Below, one piece after another: positions 1 to 7,218 of a stretch of DNA of 9,202 bases. The notes under the pieces were generated by a model. The model saw only the letters and a list, made by a program, of their open reading frames with translations. It did not search any database and was not told where the DNA came from. Within the stretch, counting starts at the first letter, position 1. Each line of letters begins with the position of its first letter. The position numbers were made by a program, and so were the translations under genes. The stretch covers positions 1 to 9,202 of the forward strand of contig JAAYWU010000093.1 in NCBI GenBank assembly GCA_012516295.1, given 5' to 3'. Source of the stretch: Clostridiales bacterium (GTDB lineage Bacteria; Bacillota; Clostridia; Oscillospirales; Acutalibacteraceae).

Positions 1-202
1 AAACAGCTTGGACGACGCCATGCTCCTTTGCGAAAACAGCACCATGACACGCCTGCCGATTGCCGTGCATTGTGACAGTCTTCCGGTGCTCGACGCGGCG
101 CTGCGTTATTTCCAGGGGCGGCTCATCATTGACTCTACATGTTCCATTGAAACCGAACTAATCGAACCGCTCGCCGCAAAATACGGCGCGATCATTTATT
201 AA
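1..202 (+). CDS. C-terminal end of a MetH-like pterin-barrel protein (partial)
   Basis: The frame is open from the left edge (N-S-L-D-D-A-M...) to TAA at 200-202, so this is the last ~66 residues of a gene that begins outside the window. The TTG at position 8 is not a convincing start, since the frame continues upstream and no ribosome binding site is visible. The pattern LPIAVHCDS, then RLIIDST about 25 residues on, then AAKYGAIIY, resembles the strand-helix-strand part of the pterin-binding (dihydropteroate-synthase-like) barrel of cobalamin-dependent methionine synthase, where V-P-V-x-V-D-S and G-K-x-x-x-N-S occupy similar places. That domain normally continues well past the point where this protein stops, so the protein is either a naturally short methyltransferase relative or truncated. 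A hairpin terminator follows within 10 bases, which favours a genuine gene end. The family assignment is inference from pattern similarity only. Confidence 0.5.
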   Translation, partial: NSLDDAMLLCENSTMTRLPIAVHCDSLPVLDAALRYFQGRLIIDSTCSIETELIEPLAAKYGAIIY

Positions 203-207
203 TTAAG

Positions 208-240
208 AAAGCAACAGAGAAAAATCCCTGCTGCTTTTTT
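208..240 (+). terminator. Rho-independent terminator after the left-edge gene
   Basis: A 10-base-pair stem (208-217 with 228-237, one A-C mismatch at 214/231) around a 10-base loop runs into six T residues at 235-240. It starts six bases after the TAA of the left-edge gene, so it ends that + strand transcript. Confidence 0.75.
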
Positions 241-280
241 GGGAATAATGCAATACTTTTCCAACTAAGAAATTACCATA

Positions 281-318
281 AAAAAGACCGATCGGAAGTT
301 TTATCGCTCCGACCGGTC
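281..318 (-). terminator. Terminator of the rsmA/small membrane protein transcript
   Basis: An 11-base-pair stem pairs 286-296 with 308-318. On the - strand it is complete if one G-U pair is allowed, and it runs into a six-T tract (the A run ending at 285). It begins five bases after the stop codon of the small - strand gene. On the + strand it is followed by TTTTT, so it may also act as a second terminator for the left-edge gene. Confidence 0.8.
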
Positions 319-322
319 GTTT

Positions 323-550
323 TTATTCTCTTTGCTGATCTTCCGGCTCCTTTTCCTTTTGCCATTCTTCCTCAATCGGCTCTTCCCAGCTATCAAACGC
401 AAGGAACATCCCGCTGAAGGCTACAACACAGGCAACCGCGGCCGTAGCCAACGCCCACCCGGTAATTTCGAACGGGCCAAGCACCATGGAAATCAGCGTC
501 AGCACCATGCCGACTTCAAACAACAAGACTGCCAGTTTCCCGTCACTCAT
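323..550 (-). CDS. Small two-helix membrane protein, function unknown
   Basis: I do not recognise this 75-residue protein. It has two hydrophobic segments, at about residues 5-26 and 31-52, joined by a short turn (GPFEIT), then a strongly charged tail rich in Glu, Lys and Gln (about 55-75). No Cys pair, His motif or other catalytic signature is visible. I chose the ATG at 550 because GGGGG lies seven bases upstream. An in-frame GTG at 568 would overlap the rsmA stop codon by four bases and add six residues, and cannot be excluded. It directly follows rsmA on the same strand and ends at a terminator, so it is probably the second gene of that transcript. The distance to rsmA suggests co-expression, not a shared role. 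Confidence 0.75.
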   Translation of the reverse strand: MSDGKLAVLLFEVGMVLTLISMVLGPFEITGWALATAAVACVVAFSGMFLAFDSWEEPIEEEWQKEKEPEDQQRE

Positions 551-564
551 TCGTATTCCCCCGT

Positions 565-1422
565 TCACTCATTTTCTGACGACAATTCATTGCACAAAGC
601 CGCAAGCTGTTCCATTGTAAGCTGCTCTGCCCGCGCATTGGGGGCAATTTCCGCCCGCTCCAGCGCCAAAGCGATTGTCTCCCGCTGAAACGGAAGCCCG
701 GAGGACAACGAATTGAGAATCGTTTTCCGGCGCTGGCCAAAAGCGGCTTTCACCACCCGGAAGAAATCCTTTTCATCATCAATGCGGACGGGCGGTTCCT
801 TCAACACATTCAGGCGAATCACCGTGGAATCCACATTCGGCTGAGGGTGAAAATTTTCACGCCCCACCTGGAAAAGGATTTCCGGTTCCGCGAAATACCG
901 AACCGCCGCGCTGACCGCGCCGCAGGAGCGGCTGCCGGGCTGTGCGCAAAGGCGCTGGGCCGCTTCCTTCTGCACCATCACCGTAATGGAATGAATGGGC
1001 AGCCGCTCCTCCAAAAGCCGCATAATGACGGGCGAGGTAATATAATAAGGAAGATTGGCACAGACGGCAATCTCCTGCCCCGGGAATTCGGCTTCCATCA
1101 GCTTCTTCAAATCGGTTTTTAATATATCGTCAAGAATTACTTTTATATTGCTGAAACCCGCCAGCGTTTCTTCCAAAACAGGGAGCAGACGCTTATCCAG
1201 TTCGACGGTCACAACTTTGTCGGCTCTTTTTGCCAGGTCCACAGTCAGGATGCCCAACCCCGGGCCAATTTCCAGTACTCCGCCGCCGTCCGCACGGCAT
1301 TCGGCAGCCATATGCGGGCAAACATCCGGGTTGATGAGAAAATTCTGTCCCAGTGATTTGGAAAAATGAAACCCATGGCGCGACAGCACGCCCTTTATTG
1401 TATTCATATCCCATAAATTCAT
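565..1422 (-). CDS. rsmA: 16S rRNA (adenine1518/1519-N6)-dimethyltransferase RsmA
   Basis: This enzyme dimethylates two adjacent adenines in the 3'-terminal hairpin loop of 16S rRNA, using S-adenosylmethionine, during late assembly of the small ribosomal subunit. The predicted 285 residues match the usual length (about 270-290). Visible family motifs, numbered from the chosen start, are SLGQNFL near 23-29, the SAM-binding EIGPGLG (51-57) with the acidic residue of VELD after it, the catalytic NLPYYITSP (123-131), QKEAAQR (151-157), the FHPQPNVDS block (191-199) and FGQRRKT (228-234). The frame is open 43 codons further upstream, but the ATG at 1422 has GGAG eight bases before it and fits the family N-terminus. 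A second ATG at 1407 is possible. It heads a transcript with the small membrane protein, from a promoter next to that of the divergent deaminase gene. Confidence 0.96.
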   Translation of the reverse strand: MNLWDMNTIKGVLSRHGFHFSKSLGQNFLINPDVCPHMAAECRADGGGVLEIGPGLGILTVDLAKRADKVVTVELDKRLLPVLEETLAGFSNIKVILDDILKTDLKKLMEAEFPGQEIAVCANLPYYITSPVIMRLLEERLPIHSITVMVQKEAAQRLCAQPGSRSCGAVSAAVRYFAEPEILFQVGRENFHPQPNVDSTVIRLNVLKEPPVRIDDEKDFFRVVKAAFGQRRKTILNSLSSGLPFQRETIALALERAEIAPNARAEQLTMEQLAALCNELSSENE

Positions 1423-1510
1423 TTTTATTTCTCCGTATCTATCGCAGTTCGGAAACTTCCCGCCGGTTGCTGACTGTTCCGAAAGGAAATCTCTTTTATC
1501 CCAATTTAAG

Positions 1511-1539
1511 ATTATATCATATAAATTCACACAATTCCA
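1511..1539 (-). promoter_or_regulatory. Probable promoter of rsmA (extended -10)
   Basis: On the - strand, TGATATAAT (1519-1511) is an exact extended -10 element (TG-n-TATAAT). A weak -35, TGGAAT, lies at 1539-1534 with a 17-base spacer. The predicted leader is about 80 bases. The element sits back to back with the promoter of the divergent deaminase gene. Confidence 0.5.
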
Positions 1540-1568
1540 TTGATTATCCATTGAAAATACAATATGAT
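1540..1568 (+). promoter_or_regulatory. Sigma-A-type promoter of the dCMP deaminase gene
   Basis: TTGATT (1540-1545) and TATGAT (1563-1568) are separated by 17 bases, close to the consensus for the housekeeping sigma factor. Initiation is expected near 1575, giving a leader of about 25 bases that contains the ribosome binding site GGGAGG (1589-1594). Confidence 0.65.
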
Positions 1569-1601
1569 AGAATTGGTTAAAAAAGAGCGGGAGGTATCAG
1601 A

Positions 1602-2090
1602 ATGACTCGTACTGATAAAGAAAATTATTATCTTGATATTGCGGAAACCGTACTGGAACGCGGAACCTGCCTGCGCCGGAATTTCGGCGCGATTATCGTA
1701 CAACACGATGAAATCGTTTCTTCCGGCTACACCGGCGCGCCGCGCGGCCGCCGCAACTGCATCGACACGGGAGTCTGCGTGCGTGAATCCTTGAACATTC
1801 CACGCGGCGAGCGTTACGAGCTTTGCCGCTCCGTACACGCGGAAGCCAACGCCATCATCAGCGCTTCCCGGCGCGATATGATCGGCAGTACGCTCTATCT
1901 GGCGGGCCGCGACATGAAAACCGGCGATTACGTGGAAAATCCTTCCCCCTGTTCCATGTGCAAACGAATGATTATCAATGCGGGAATTACGCGGGTTGTA
2001 GCGCGGAAAACGAAAAATACTTTTTCCTCGGTCTATGTGGATGAATGGATCGAAAACGACGAATCGCTGACAGGCAAATTCGGTTATTGA
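1602..2090 (+). CDS. Deoxycytidylate (dCMP) deaminase family protein, ComEB-like
   Basis: This 162-residue protein belongs to the zinc-dependent cytidine/deoxycytidylate deaminase superfamily. The best match is dCMP deaminase, which converts dCMP to dUMP for thymidylate synthesis in the cytoplasm. The zinc and catalytic motif HAE is at residues 79-81 and the second zinc motif PCSMC at 116-120, followed by KRMIINAGI. The region with C53, C59 and C75 between strand 2 and the HAE motif is typical of dCMP deaminases, some of which bind a second zinc there. The start is supported by GGGAGG seven bases upstream. ComEB of Bacillus competence operons is a homologue, but no comEA or comEC is nearby, so a competence role is not indicated. 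It has its own promoter and is followed by a strong terminator, so it appears monocistronic. Confidence 0.9.
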   Translation: MTRTDKENYYLDIAETVLERGTCLRRNFGAIIVQHDEIVSSGYTGAPRGRRNCIDTGVCVRESLNIPRGERYELCRSVHAEANAIISASRRDMIGSTLYLAGRDMKTGDYVENPSPCSMCKRMIINAGITRVVARKTKNTFSSVYVDEWIENDESLTGKFGY

Positions 2091-2113
2091 CGCAGAGAGG
2101 GATATTTTGGTTG

Positions 2114-2146
2114 AAAAACGCCGCTGCAGATGCAGCGGCGTTTGAA
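2114..2146. terminator. Bidirectional terminator between the deaminase and azlD genes
   Basis: A perfect 13-base-pair inverted repeat (2116-2128 with 2131-2143) lies between two convergent genes. On the - strand it is followed by a run of five Ts, which makes it a good end for the azlCD transcript. On the + strand the tail is TTT followed by an AT-rich stretch, weaker but usable for the deaminase. Confidence 0.8.
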
Positions 2147-2161
2147 TTATTTTATTGCTTA

Positions 2162-2482
2162 TTACACGATAACATGAAGAATTTGTTCCGCAACAAAAAC
2201 CGCACCGGCGGAACCCAGCGCAACCGTTAAAAGCCCCCGGCCATGGTAAGCAAGGAAAAGCGCGGCGGCAAGCCCGATACATGCCGAATACAAATTCGCG
2301 GTGGAATACAGAATTTCGGGGAAAGTCATTGCCGCGAGCACCGAATAAGGAACATACGCCAGAAAGGACTTTACAAAACGGTTATTGATTTTCTTCTTAA
2401 AAATAGCAAGCGGCAGCATGCGGATGATATACGTCACAAACGCCATGATAAAAATGCAGGTTAAAATCCTCGTATAATTCAT
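2162..2482 (-). CDS. azlD: AzlD, small subunit of branched-chain amino acid exporter
   Basis: This 106-residue hydrophobic protein has three to four predicted membrane helices (about residues 5-22, 40-58, 64-80 and 86-104) and the family-typical TYIIRMLPL segment near 17-25. In Bacillus subtilis AzlC and AzlD are both needed for resistance to the leucine analogue 4-azaleucine, and the pair is regarded as an exporter of branched-chain amino acids in the cytoplasmic membrane. The start codon overlaps the azlC stop in an ATGA arrangement, which indicates translational coupling and suggests a balanced two-subunit complex. The length is normal for the family. It is the last gene before the terminator at 2116-2143. 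Confidence 0.9.
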   Translation of the reverse strand: MNYTRILTCIFIMAFVTYIIRMLPLAIFKKKINNRFVKSFLAYVPYSVLAAMTFPEILYSTANLYSACIGLAAALFLAYHGRGLLTVALGSAGAVFVAEQILHVIV

Positions 2483-3198
2483 TCCTGCACCTCCGCTTCA
2501 TGAACCGGATAGCGCAAAGCGGCGTAGGCCGAAGCGATTACCGCACACACAATGATTACCCAGCCGCTGGAAATGCGGTTTAAATACGGAGCCCATTTAA
2601 AAATGCAGCTCAGAACGATGGAAAGCAGAATCACCTTTGCAATCGGCTTCGCCTTTTTGGCGGGTGGAATAATAATGGCAATGAACATGCCATAAATGGC
2701 GATTCCAAGCGCGGTGCGCACGCTCCCAGGCAAAAGGCCGGTTGCGGCAGCGCCCAAAAATGTCCCAAGCGTCCAGCCGGCATAAGGCGCGGCGATCAAC
2801 CCGGAAAAGTACCGCGCATTGATATTCCCCTTCTGCTGCATGGCAACCGCAAAAACCTCGTCGGTAACGCCGAAGGAAAGCACAAACCGCTGTAAAGACG
2901 TCATGGCTTCATCCACCTTTTGCGATAGGGAAAGCGACATCAACATATAGCGGATATTAATGACAAAAGTCGTTACCGCGATTTCTATGTACAGCCCCCC
3001 TGTCAGGATCAGCTGCGTTCCCGCAAACTGCCCGGCGCTGGTCAGATTGGTCATGGAAATCAGGAGCGCAACCCAAACCGGCAGCCCTCCCTGCGTTGCC
3101 ATCATGCCGAAGGCGAACGACACGCTGATATAGCCAAGGCAGATGGGTAAACCGTCTTTCAGCCCTTTTTGAAAGGTGAGTGTTTCATTTTGCTGCAT
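2479..3198 (-). CDS. azlC: AzlC, large subunit of branched-chain amino acid exporter
   Basis: This 239-residue integral membrane protein matches the AzlC family. Visible features are the N-terminal F-x-x-G-L-K-D-G-L-P motif, a G-Y-I-S-V-S-F-A-F-G segment, TNLTSAGQFAG in the first third, the INIRYMLMSLSLS segment and several strongly hydrophobic helices to the C-terminus. With AzlD it is expected to export branched-chain amino acids or analogues. I chose the ATG at 3198 because GGAGAG is placed at 3203-3208. A TTG at 3210 in the same frame would overlap the ribosome binding site. Only 54 bases separate it from the leuB stop and no terminator is visible there, so it probably lies on the leuA-leuB transcript. 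An AT-rich TATTAT at 3213-3218 could be a weak internal promoter but lacks a good -35. Confidence 0.92.
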   Translation of the reverse strand: MQQNETLTFQKGLKDGLPICLGYISVSFAFGMMATQGGLPVWVALLISMTNLTSAGQFAGTQLILTGGLYIEIAVTTFVINIRYMLMSLSLSQKVDEAMTSLQRFVLSFGVTDEVFAVAMQQKGNINARYFSGLIAAPYAGWTLGTFLGAAATGLLPGSVRTALGIAIYGMFIAIIIPPAKKAKPIAKVILLSIVLSCIFKWAPYLNRISSGWVIIVCAVIASAYAALRYPVHEAEVQE

Positions 3199-3252
3199 CT
3201 TTCTCTCCAAATATAATACTATTTGTATAATTCTTGCTATAATATACGAAGA

Positions 3253-4326
3253 TTAAAGCGTTTTGCAGACAAGGTCGCCCATTTCTTCACAGGTTACCTT
3301 CTGCATCCCTTCGGAATAGATGTCCGGCGTGCGAGCTGTTTTCAGAATTTCACAAACGGCATTTTCAATGGCGTCGGCGGCTTCGTATTCTTCCAGCGAA
3401 TAGCGGAGCATCATTGCGGCGGAAAGAATGGTCGCGAGCGGATTTGCCGTTCCCGTTCCGGCAATGTCGGGCGCGGAACCGTGCACAGGCTCATACAGTC
3501 CCGCCTTTCCGGCGCCAAGGCTTGCGGAAGGCAGCATCCCGATGGACCCGCTGATCATCGAAGCCTCGTCGGACAGAATATCGCCGAAGATATTCGAAGT
3601 CACAATCACATCGAACTGCTTCGGATTGCGAACAAGCTGCATCGCACAATTGTCCACATAAAGATTGGACAACTCTATATTAGGATACTCCTCTTTGCCG
3701 ATCCGCGCAACCGTTTTTCTCCAAAGGCGGGAAGATTCCAGCACATTGGCCTTATCCACGCTGCAAAGCTTGCCGTCGCGTTTCGAGGCCATTTCAAAGC
3801 CTACGCGTGCAATGCGCTCAATTTCCGGAACAGAGTATATTTCCGTATCGTAGGCAGCCTCTGCGCCGTTTACCGTCTTTTTGCCGTGTTCCCCAAAGTA
3901 AATCCCGCCGGTCAGCTCGCGCACAACCATGATGTCAAGGTTATCCCCGATAATCTCCGTTTTCAGCGGCGAAGCCTCCCGCAGCGGCTTAAAAATGACA
4001 GCCGGGCGAAGATTTGCGTACAGGCCCAGCGCGCCGCGGATGCCTAAAAGGCCCGCTTCCGGCCTTAGATTGCCGGGCATGCCATCCCATTTCGGTCCGC
4101 CGACCGCTCCCAACAGCGTGGAATCGGCCGCTTTGCATTTATCAATGGTTTCCTGCGGAAGCGGAACGCCGGTCGCATCAATTGCGCAGCCGCCCAGCAG
4201 CGCTTCGTCGTAGGAAATCGCAAAGCCGAATTTTTCCGCGGCCCGGTTTAAAACCTTTACCGCCTGCGTTACGATTTCCGGCCCGATGCCGTCCCCTTTT
4301 AAGAGTACAATTTTATATGTTTTCAT
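3253..4326 (-). CDS. leuB: 3-isopropylmalate dehydrogenase
   Basis: LeuB oxidises and decarboxylates (2R,3S)-3-isopropylmalate to 4-methyl-2-oxopentanoate with NAD+, the third dedicated step of leucine synthesis in the cytoplasm. The 357 residues match the family length. Visible motifs are KGDGIGPEI (10-18), GAVGGPKWD (73-81), substrate-binding arginines near 98, 108 and 137, [10 protein letters not shown] (136-145), catalytic K192 within SVDKANVL, metal-binding Asp at 225, 249 and 253, and the NAD-binding [12 protein letters not shown] (279-290). The frame extends 31 codons further upstream, but the ATG at 4326 has GGAGGGG six bases ahead and matches the family N-terminus. Its first 14 bases overlap the end of leuA, indicating translational coupling. 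leuC and leuD, often placed between leuA and leuB, are absent here. Confidence 0.96.
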   Translation of the reverse strand: MKTYKIVLLKGDGIGPEIVTQAVKVLNRAAEKFGFAISYDEALLGGCAIDATGVPLPQETIDKCKAADSTLLGAVGGPKWDGMPGNLRPEAGLLGIRGALGLYANLRPAVIFKPLREASPLKTEIIGDNLDIMVVRELTGGIYFGEHGKKTVNGAEAAYDTEIYSVPEIERIARVGFEMASKRDGKLCSVDKANVLESSRLWRKTVARIGKEEYPNIELSNLYVDNCAMQLVRNPKQFDVIVTSNIFGDILSDEASMISGSIGMLPSASLGAGKAGLYEPVHGSAPDIAGTGTANPLATILSAAMMLRYSLEEYEAADAIENAVCEILKTARTPDIYSEGMQKVTCEEMGDLVCKTL

Positions 4327-6034
4327 TGGTATCCCCTCCAGAGTTGTTTGCTGCGTTCTTTGCGCGGTTAATTGCACAGATAATTCCTTTAATGGAAGCA
4401 AGGCTGATATTGTTGTCAATACCGACGCCGAACAACGGCTCGCCGTCCGGACCGGTCAAATGGATATAGGAAACTGCCTTCGAGTCGGCGCCGCTGGAAA
4501 CAGCGTGTTCACGGTAGGAAACAAACTGATAATTCTTGATGCCGACCGTTTCCAGCGCATGGAAGAAGGCACTGATGGGGCCGTTTCCCGCGGCGCTGAT
4601 GGGATGGTCCGCATGCTTAAAGCGGATGACCCCTTCAAAATGCACCTGTGTGTTGCCGCTGATATCGTTTTCTTCATACAGCTTATATTTTTTCAGATTA
4701 TAGGGGTAGTTGACTTCCAGATACGCGCGGCGGAAAATATCGAAAATTTCCTGCGGGCGAAGCTCGCGTCCCGCATCGTCGCAGGCGGCCTTGACCATCG
4801 CGCCGAATTCCGGATGCATTGCTTTCGGCAGCTCGTAGCCAAAATACTGCTGCATAACAAACGCCGCCCCGCCCTTTCCGGACTGGCTGTTAATGCGAAT
4901 AATCGGCGCGTATTCGCGGCCCACGTCCGCCGGATCGATCGGCAGGTACGGCACTTCCCAGTATGGTGTCCCGCTCTTTGCCATATAGTCCACGCCCTTT
5001 TTGATTGCGTCCTGATGCGAACCGGAAAACGCCGTAAACACCAGATCGCCCGCATAGGGGTGGCGCTCATGCACTTTCATCTTCGTGCATCTCTCGAATA
5101 TTTCGCGGATTTCGTGGATATGGGAAAAATCGAGCTTCGGGTCAACGCCCTGTGAATACATGTTCATGGCAACGACCATGATATCCGCGTTTCCGGTGCG
5201 TTCCCCGTTGCCGAACAGCGTACCTTCCACCCGCTCCGCCCCGGCCATAATACCGAGCTCGGTAGCCGCCGTAGCAGTTCCGCGGTCGTTGTGCGGGTGA
5301 ATGCTGATGATCGCGCTCTCCCGGTTTTTCAGATGGCGGCAAAAATATTCAATCTGGTCGGCATAGCAGTTCGGGGTTGCCATTTCTACGGTATTGGGAA
5401 GATTTAAAATCAGCTTGTTTTCCGGCGTAGCGCCAAGCGCTTCCATAACCTTTTCACAAATAAGGACCGAATTTTCGATTTCCGTTCCGGAAAAACTCTC
5501 CGGTGAATATTCAAAACGGATATTCGCCCCGCTTTTCCGGATTTCCGCCTCGGTCAGGTCCTTAATCAGCTTGGCGCCCTCCACAGCTATGTCAATCACA
5601 CCCTGCATATCCGTTTTGAAAACGACCTTGCGCTGGAGGGTCGACGTGGAATTGTAAAAATGCACAATGACATTCTTGGCGCCCTTAATCGCCTCAAAGG
5701 TTTTCTGAATCAGATGCGGCCTTGCCTGGACAAGCACCTGTATGGTCACATCGTCCGGGATGAGATCGCGCTCGATCAAAGTCCGCAGAATTTCATATTC
5801 CGTTTCCGAAGCGGAAGGGAATCCGACTTCAATTTCCTTAAAACCGATGTCAACAAGTGTCTGGAAAAACAGCAGCTTTTCCTCTAAATTCATCGGATCA
5901 ATCAGCGCCTGGTTGCCGTCGCGCAGGTCCACACTACACCAAACCGGCGCTTCCCGGATAACTTTGTCGGGCCATTGGCGGTCCGGCAGGCGGATCGGCT
6001 GGAACGGAATATACTTTTTGCAGCCCTCATACAT
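4313..6034 (-). CDS. leuA: 2-isopropylmalate synthase, long (type 2) form
   Basis: LeuA condenses acetyl-CoA with 2-oxoisovalerate to give 2-isopropylmalate, the committed and normally leucine-inhibited step of leucine synthesis. The 573-residue protein is longer than the ~510-residue type found in Escherichia coli and fits the form seen in yeast and many actinobacteria and clostridia. The N-terminal HMGL-like barrel carries DLRDGNQAL (36-44), the metal-binding H-P-H-N-D at 246-250 and [12 protein letters not shown] (271-282). A linker is followed by a C-terminal regulatory (LeuA dimer) domain at roughly 425-560, the usual leucine-binding part. I chose the ATG at 6034, nine bases after AAAGGAG. 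The TTG at 6040 lies too close to that site. It is the first gene after a T-box leader, so expression should rise when tRNA-Leu is uncharged. Confidence 0.96.
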   Translation of the reverse strand: MYEGCKKYIPFQPIRLPDRQWPDKVIREAPVWCSVDLRDGNQALIDPMNLEEKLLFFQTLVDIGFKEIEVGFPSASETEYEILRTLIERDLIPDDVTIQVLVQARPHLIQKTFEAIKGAKNVIVHFYNSTSTLQRKVVFKTDMQGVIDIAVEGAKLIKDLTEAEIRKSGANIRFEYSPESFSGTEIENSVLICEKVMEALGATPENKLILNLPNTVEMATPNCYADQIEYFCRHLKNRESAIISIHPHNDRGTATAATELGIMAGAERVEGTLFGNGERTGNADIMVVAMNMYSQGVDPKLDFSHIHEIREIFERCTKMKVHERHPYAGDLVFTAFSGSHQDAIKKGVDYMAKSGTPYWEVPYLPIDPADVGREYAPIIRINSQSGKGGAAFVMQQYFGYELPKAMHPEFGAMVKAACDDAGRELRPQEIFDIFRRAYLEVNYPYNLKKYKLYEENDISGNTQVHFEGVIRFKHADHPISAAGNGPISAFFHALETVGIKNYQFVSYREHAVSSGADSKAVSYIHLTGPDGEPLFGVGIDNNISLASIKGIICAINRAKNAANNSGGDTNENI

Positions 6035-6094
6035 CGTCAAACACTCCTTTGTTCGTTTTCTTCGCGTTTACCACAAAAAACAACGGGAACAGGA

Positions 6095-6135
6095 AAACAA
6101 AAAGCCCCGAACACAGTTCTAACTGTGTTCGGGGC
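6095..6135 (-). terminator. T-box-controlled attenuator terminator upstream of leuA
   Basis: A perfect 15-base-pair inverted repeat (6104-6118 with 6121-6135) on the - strand runs into a T-rich tail (A-rich on the + strand at 6095-6103). It lies 14 bases after the T-box motif and about 60 bases before the leuA ribosome binding site. When tRNA-Leu is charged this hairpin should stop transcription before leuA. Binding of uncharged tRNA should favour the antiterminator instead. Confidence 0.93.
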
Positions 6136-6379
6136 GAATAAACTTATCCGCGGTACCACCCAAATTCAGTTCCAAAAGGAACCCTCAGTAGCCTCCAACA
6201 AGGCTCCGGCCTGTAACGCTGCCGCTGCGTCCGCTTCTAATGCTTTCCCTTCGAAGACGGAGGCTCCGGGATGAGCTATACACACAAGATTCCGCGCCGG
6301 CTCGCACCTTCCGCCGGTTCTCTGCAATGCTTCCACCTGTGTCTTATTCCCTTCTTTGCCTTTGTAGCATATTAAATTA
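6096..6379 (-). promoter_or_regulatory. T-box leader, probably leucine-specific, controlling leuA
   Basis: Reading the - strand, the 14 bases at 6162-6149 match the T-box consensus except the first base (GGGTGGTACCGCG is exact). UGGU would pair with an ACCA tRNA end, fitting the A73 discriminator of tRNA-Leu. An antiterminator can form: GCGGAUAA pairs with UUAUUCGC just downstream, and GGG pairs with the first CCC of the terminator arm, so the two structures exclude each other. In stem I, GGGA (6351-6348) pairs with UCCC (6271-6268) and ACACAGG (6342-6336) with CUUGUGU (6288-6282). This leaves an internal loop with CUC at 6275-6273 followed by A, a leucine codon in the specifier position. A GC-rich apical hairpin and an AG-rich bulge sit above. 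The leader fills the 388 bases between leuA and the upstream gene, and no coding gene lies in it. The T-box class is certain; the specifier is inferred from hand folding. Confidence 0.95.
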
Positions 6380-6385
6380 GTTACT

Positions 6386-6414
6386 ATTATATTTTATGCT
6401 TCGCCGGTTGTCAA
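6386..6414 (-). promoter_or_regulatory. Consensus promoter of the leucine unit
   Basis: TTGACA (6414-6409) and TATAAT (6391-6386) on the - strand are both exact consensus hexamers with a 17-base spacer. Initiation near 6379 would give a leader of about 345 bases before leuA. The -35 starts nine bases after the stop codon of the upstream phosphatase gene, with no terminator between them. Such a strong promoter fits control exerted downstream by attenuation. Confidence 0.9.
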
Positions 6415-6422
6415 GGACTTTT

Positions 6423-7127
6423 TTATTTTCCCTCTTTTTTTCCGTATGCCCTGTCGGCGGCTTCACGGGCCAGGTCAATCACCATCCTGCCGTCGTCCGG
6501 CGTGGACACTTCCCTTGGAGGAATGGTGTCGTACACTTCGGCAACCATGGAACGCATCCACAGGCCCGGCGTAATACGCAGGGAATAGCCGCAACCGCTC
6601 TCCGTCATCCAATCGTAGAAATTGGCCTTCGGAATGCCATAGGCGGAAAGGATCGACATAATTGTGCCGCCATGGGCAACAATAACGGCGCTATTCATTC
6701 CGGAACGCAGCATGCTTTCCACAATTCTTTCGAACGCTGCGCACACGCGCTGCATAAAAGCGCCCCCGGATTCGCCGTTCGGCGGAGTCACCGCCTTCCC
6801 GCCTTCCATCCATTCGGAAAAGCGCTCGTCCTGCGCGGCGATTTCCTCCGCGGTCTTTCCTTCCCAATCGCCAAAATCACATTCGCGCAAATCGTCCACC
6901 AGCATCGGCTGCGCCTCCGGGTACAAAATGCGAAGGGTCTGAACGCAGCGCAGCATCGGGCTGCAATAGTAAAGCTGCGCTTTGGGATACGTATAGAGCC
7001 GCTTCAAATTTTCAAGCTGCGCGACTCCTTCGTCTGCAAGCGGCAGATCCGTACTGCCGATATACTGCCCCAGAAGGTTCCCTTCTGTGAGACCATGGCG
7101 GATGAAATGAATCGTATAGGACTTCAT
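6423..7127 (-). CDS. Histidine phosphatase family protein (phosphoglycerate-mutase-like)
   Basis: This 234-residue cytoplasmic protein belongs to the branch 1 histidine phosphatase superfamily. The catalytic RHG is at residues 10-12, with H11 as the phospho-acceptor. CSPMLRCVQTL (55-65) supplies the phosphate-binding Arg, LRECDFGDWEG (80-90) contains the likely acid/base Glu 82, and AHGGTIMSIL (151-160) holds the second catalytic His. The family includes cofactor-dependent phosphoglycerate mutase, alpha-ribazole phosphatase (CobC) and various sugar or nucleotide phosphatases. The D-F-G-x-W-E-G pattern is compatible with CobC- or GpmB-type phosphatases rather than a true glycolytic mutase, but the substrate cannot be read from the sequence, and no cobalamin genes are adjacent. 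AAGGAG lies seven bases before the ATG. The gene ends directly before the leuA promoter and is divergent from the XRE regulator gene. Confidence 0.9.
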   Translation of the reverse strand: MKSYTIHFIRHGLTEGNLLGQYIGSTDLPLADEGVAQLENLKRLYTYPKAQLYYCSPMLRCVQTLRILYPEAQPMLVDDLRECDFGDWEGKTAEEIAAQDERFSEWMEGGKAVTPPNGESGGAFMQRVCAAFERIVESMLRSGMNSAVIVAHGGTIMSILSAYGIPKANFYDWMTESGCGYSLRITPGLWMRSMVAEVYDTIPPREVSTPDDGRMVIDLAREAADRAYGKKEGK

Positions 7128-7160
7128 AATAAGTCTCCTTTTATATTATAAAATCGATTT

Positions 7161-7190
7161 ATCCCTTCAGAATCAAGATAATGAAGGGAT
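7161..7190. repeat. Inverted repeat in the divergent intergenic region, possible operator
   Basis: ATCCCTTCA (7161-7169) is matched exactly by its reverse complement at 7182-7190, with a 12-base gap. It lies between the phosphatase and XRE genes, about 35 bases upstream of the phosphatase start, and next to a TATAAT-like element at 7150-7145 on the - strand. There is no good U tract on either side, so a terminator is less likely than a protein-binding site or a leader hairpin. Binding by the neighbouring XRE protein is only a guess. Confidence 0.45.
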
Positions 7191-7218
7191 TTTCAAAGTA
7201 GACACGATATCTAGCGGC

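Noticed and set aside
332..688. + strand open frame of 118 codons opposite the small membrane protein and rsmA end
   Set aside because: It is antisense to two supported genes, is rich in Arg, His and Ser as expected of a shadow frame, and has no ribosome binding site.
1527..2282. - strand open frame of 251 codons opposite the dCMP deaminase
   Set aside because: It runs across the deaminase, the hairpin terminator and part of azlD. The deaminase has zinc motifs, a promoter and a ribosome binding site, so this frame is a shadow.
4286..5155. Long + strand open frame (289 codons) inside leuA
   Set aside because: It is antisense to the well-supported leuA gene, has no ribosome binding site and reads as composition-driven sequence. 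The same holds for the + strand frames at 3223-4047 (opposite leuB) and 6396-7151 (opposite the phosphatase and its flanks).
7161..7190. Inverted repeat read as a terminator
   Set aside because: It lies upstream of both flanking divergent genes and lacks a continuous U tract on either strand, so an operator or leader element is more likely.
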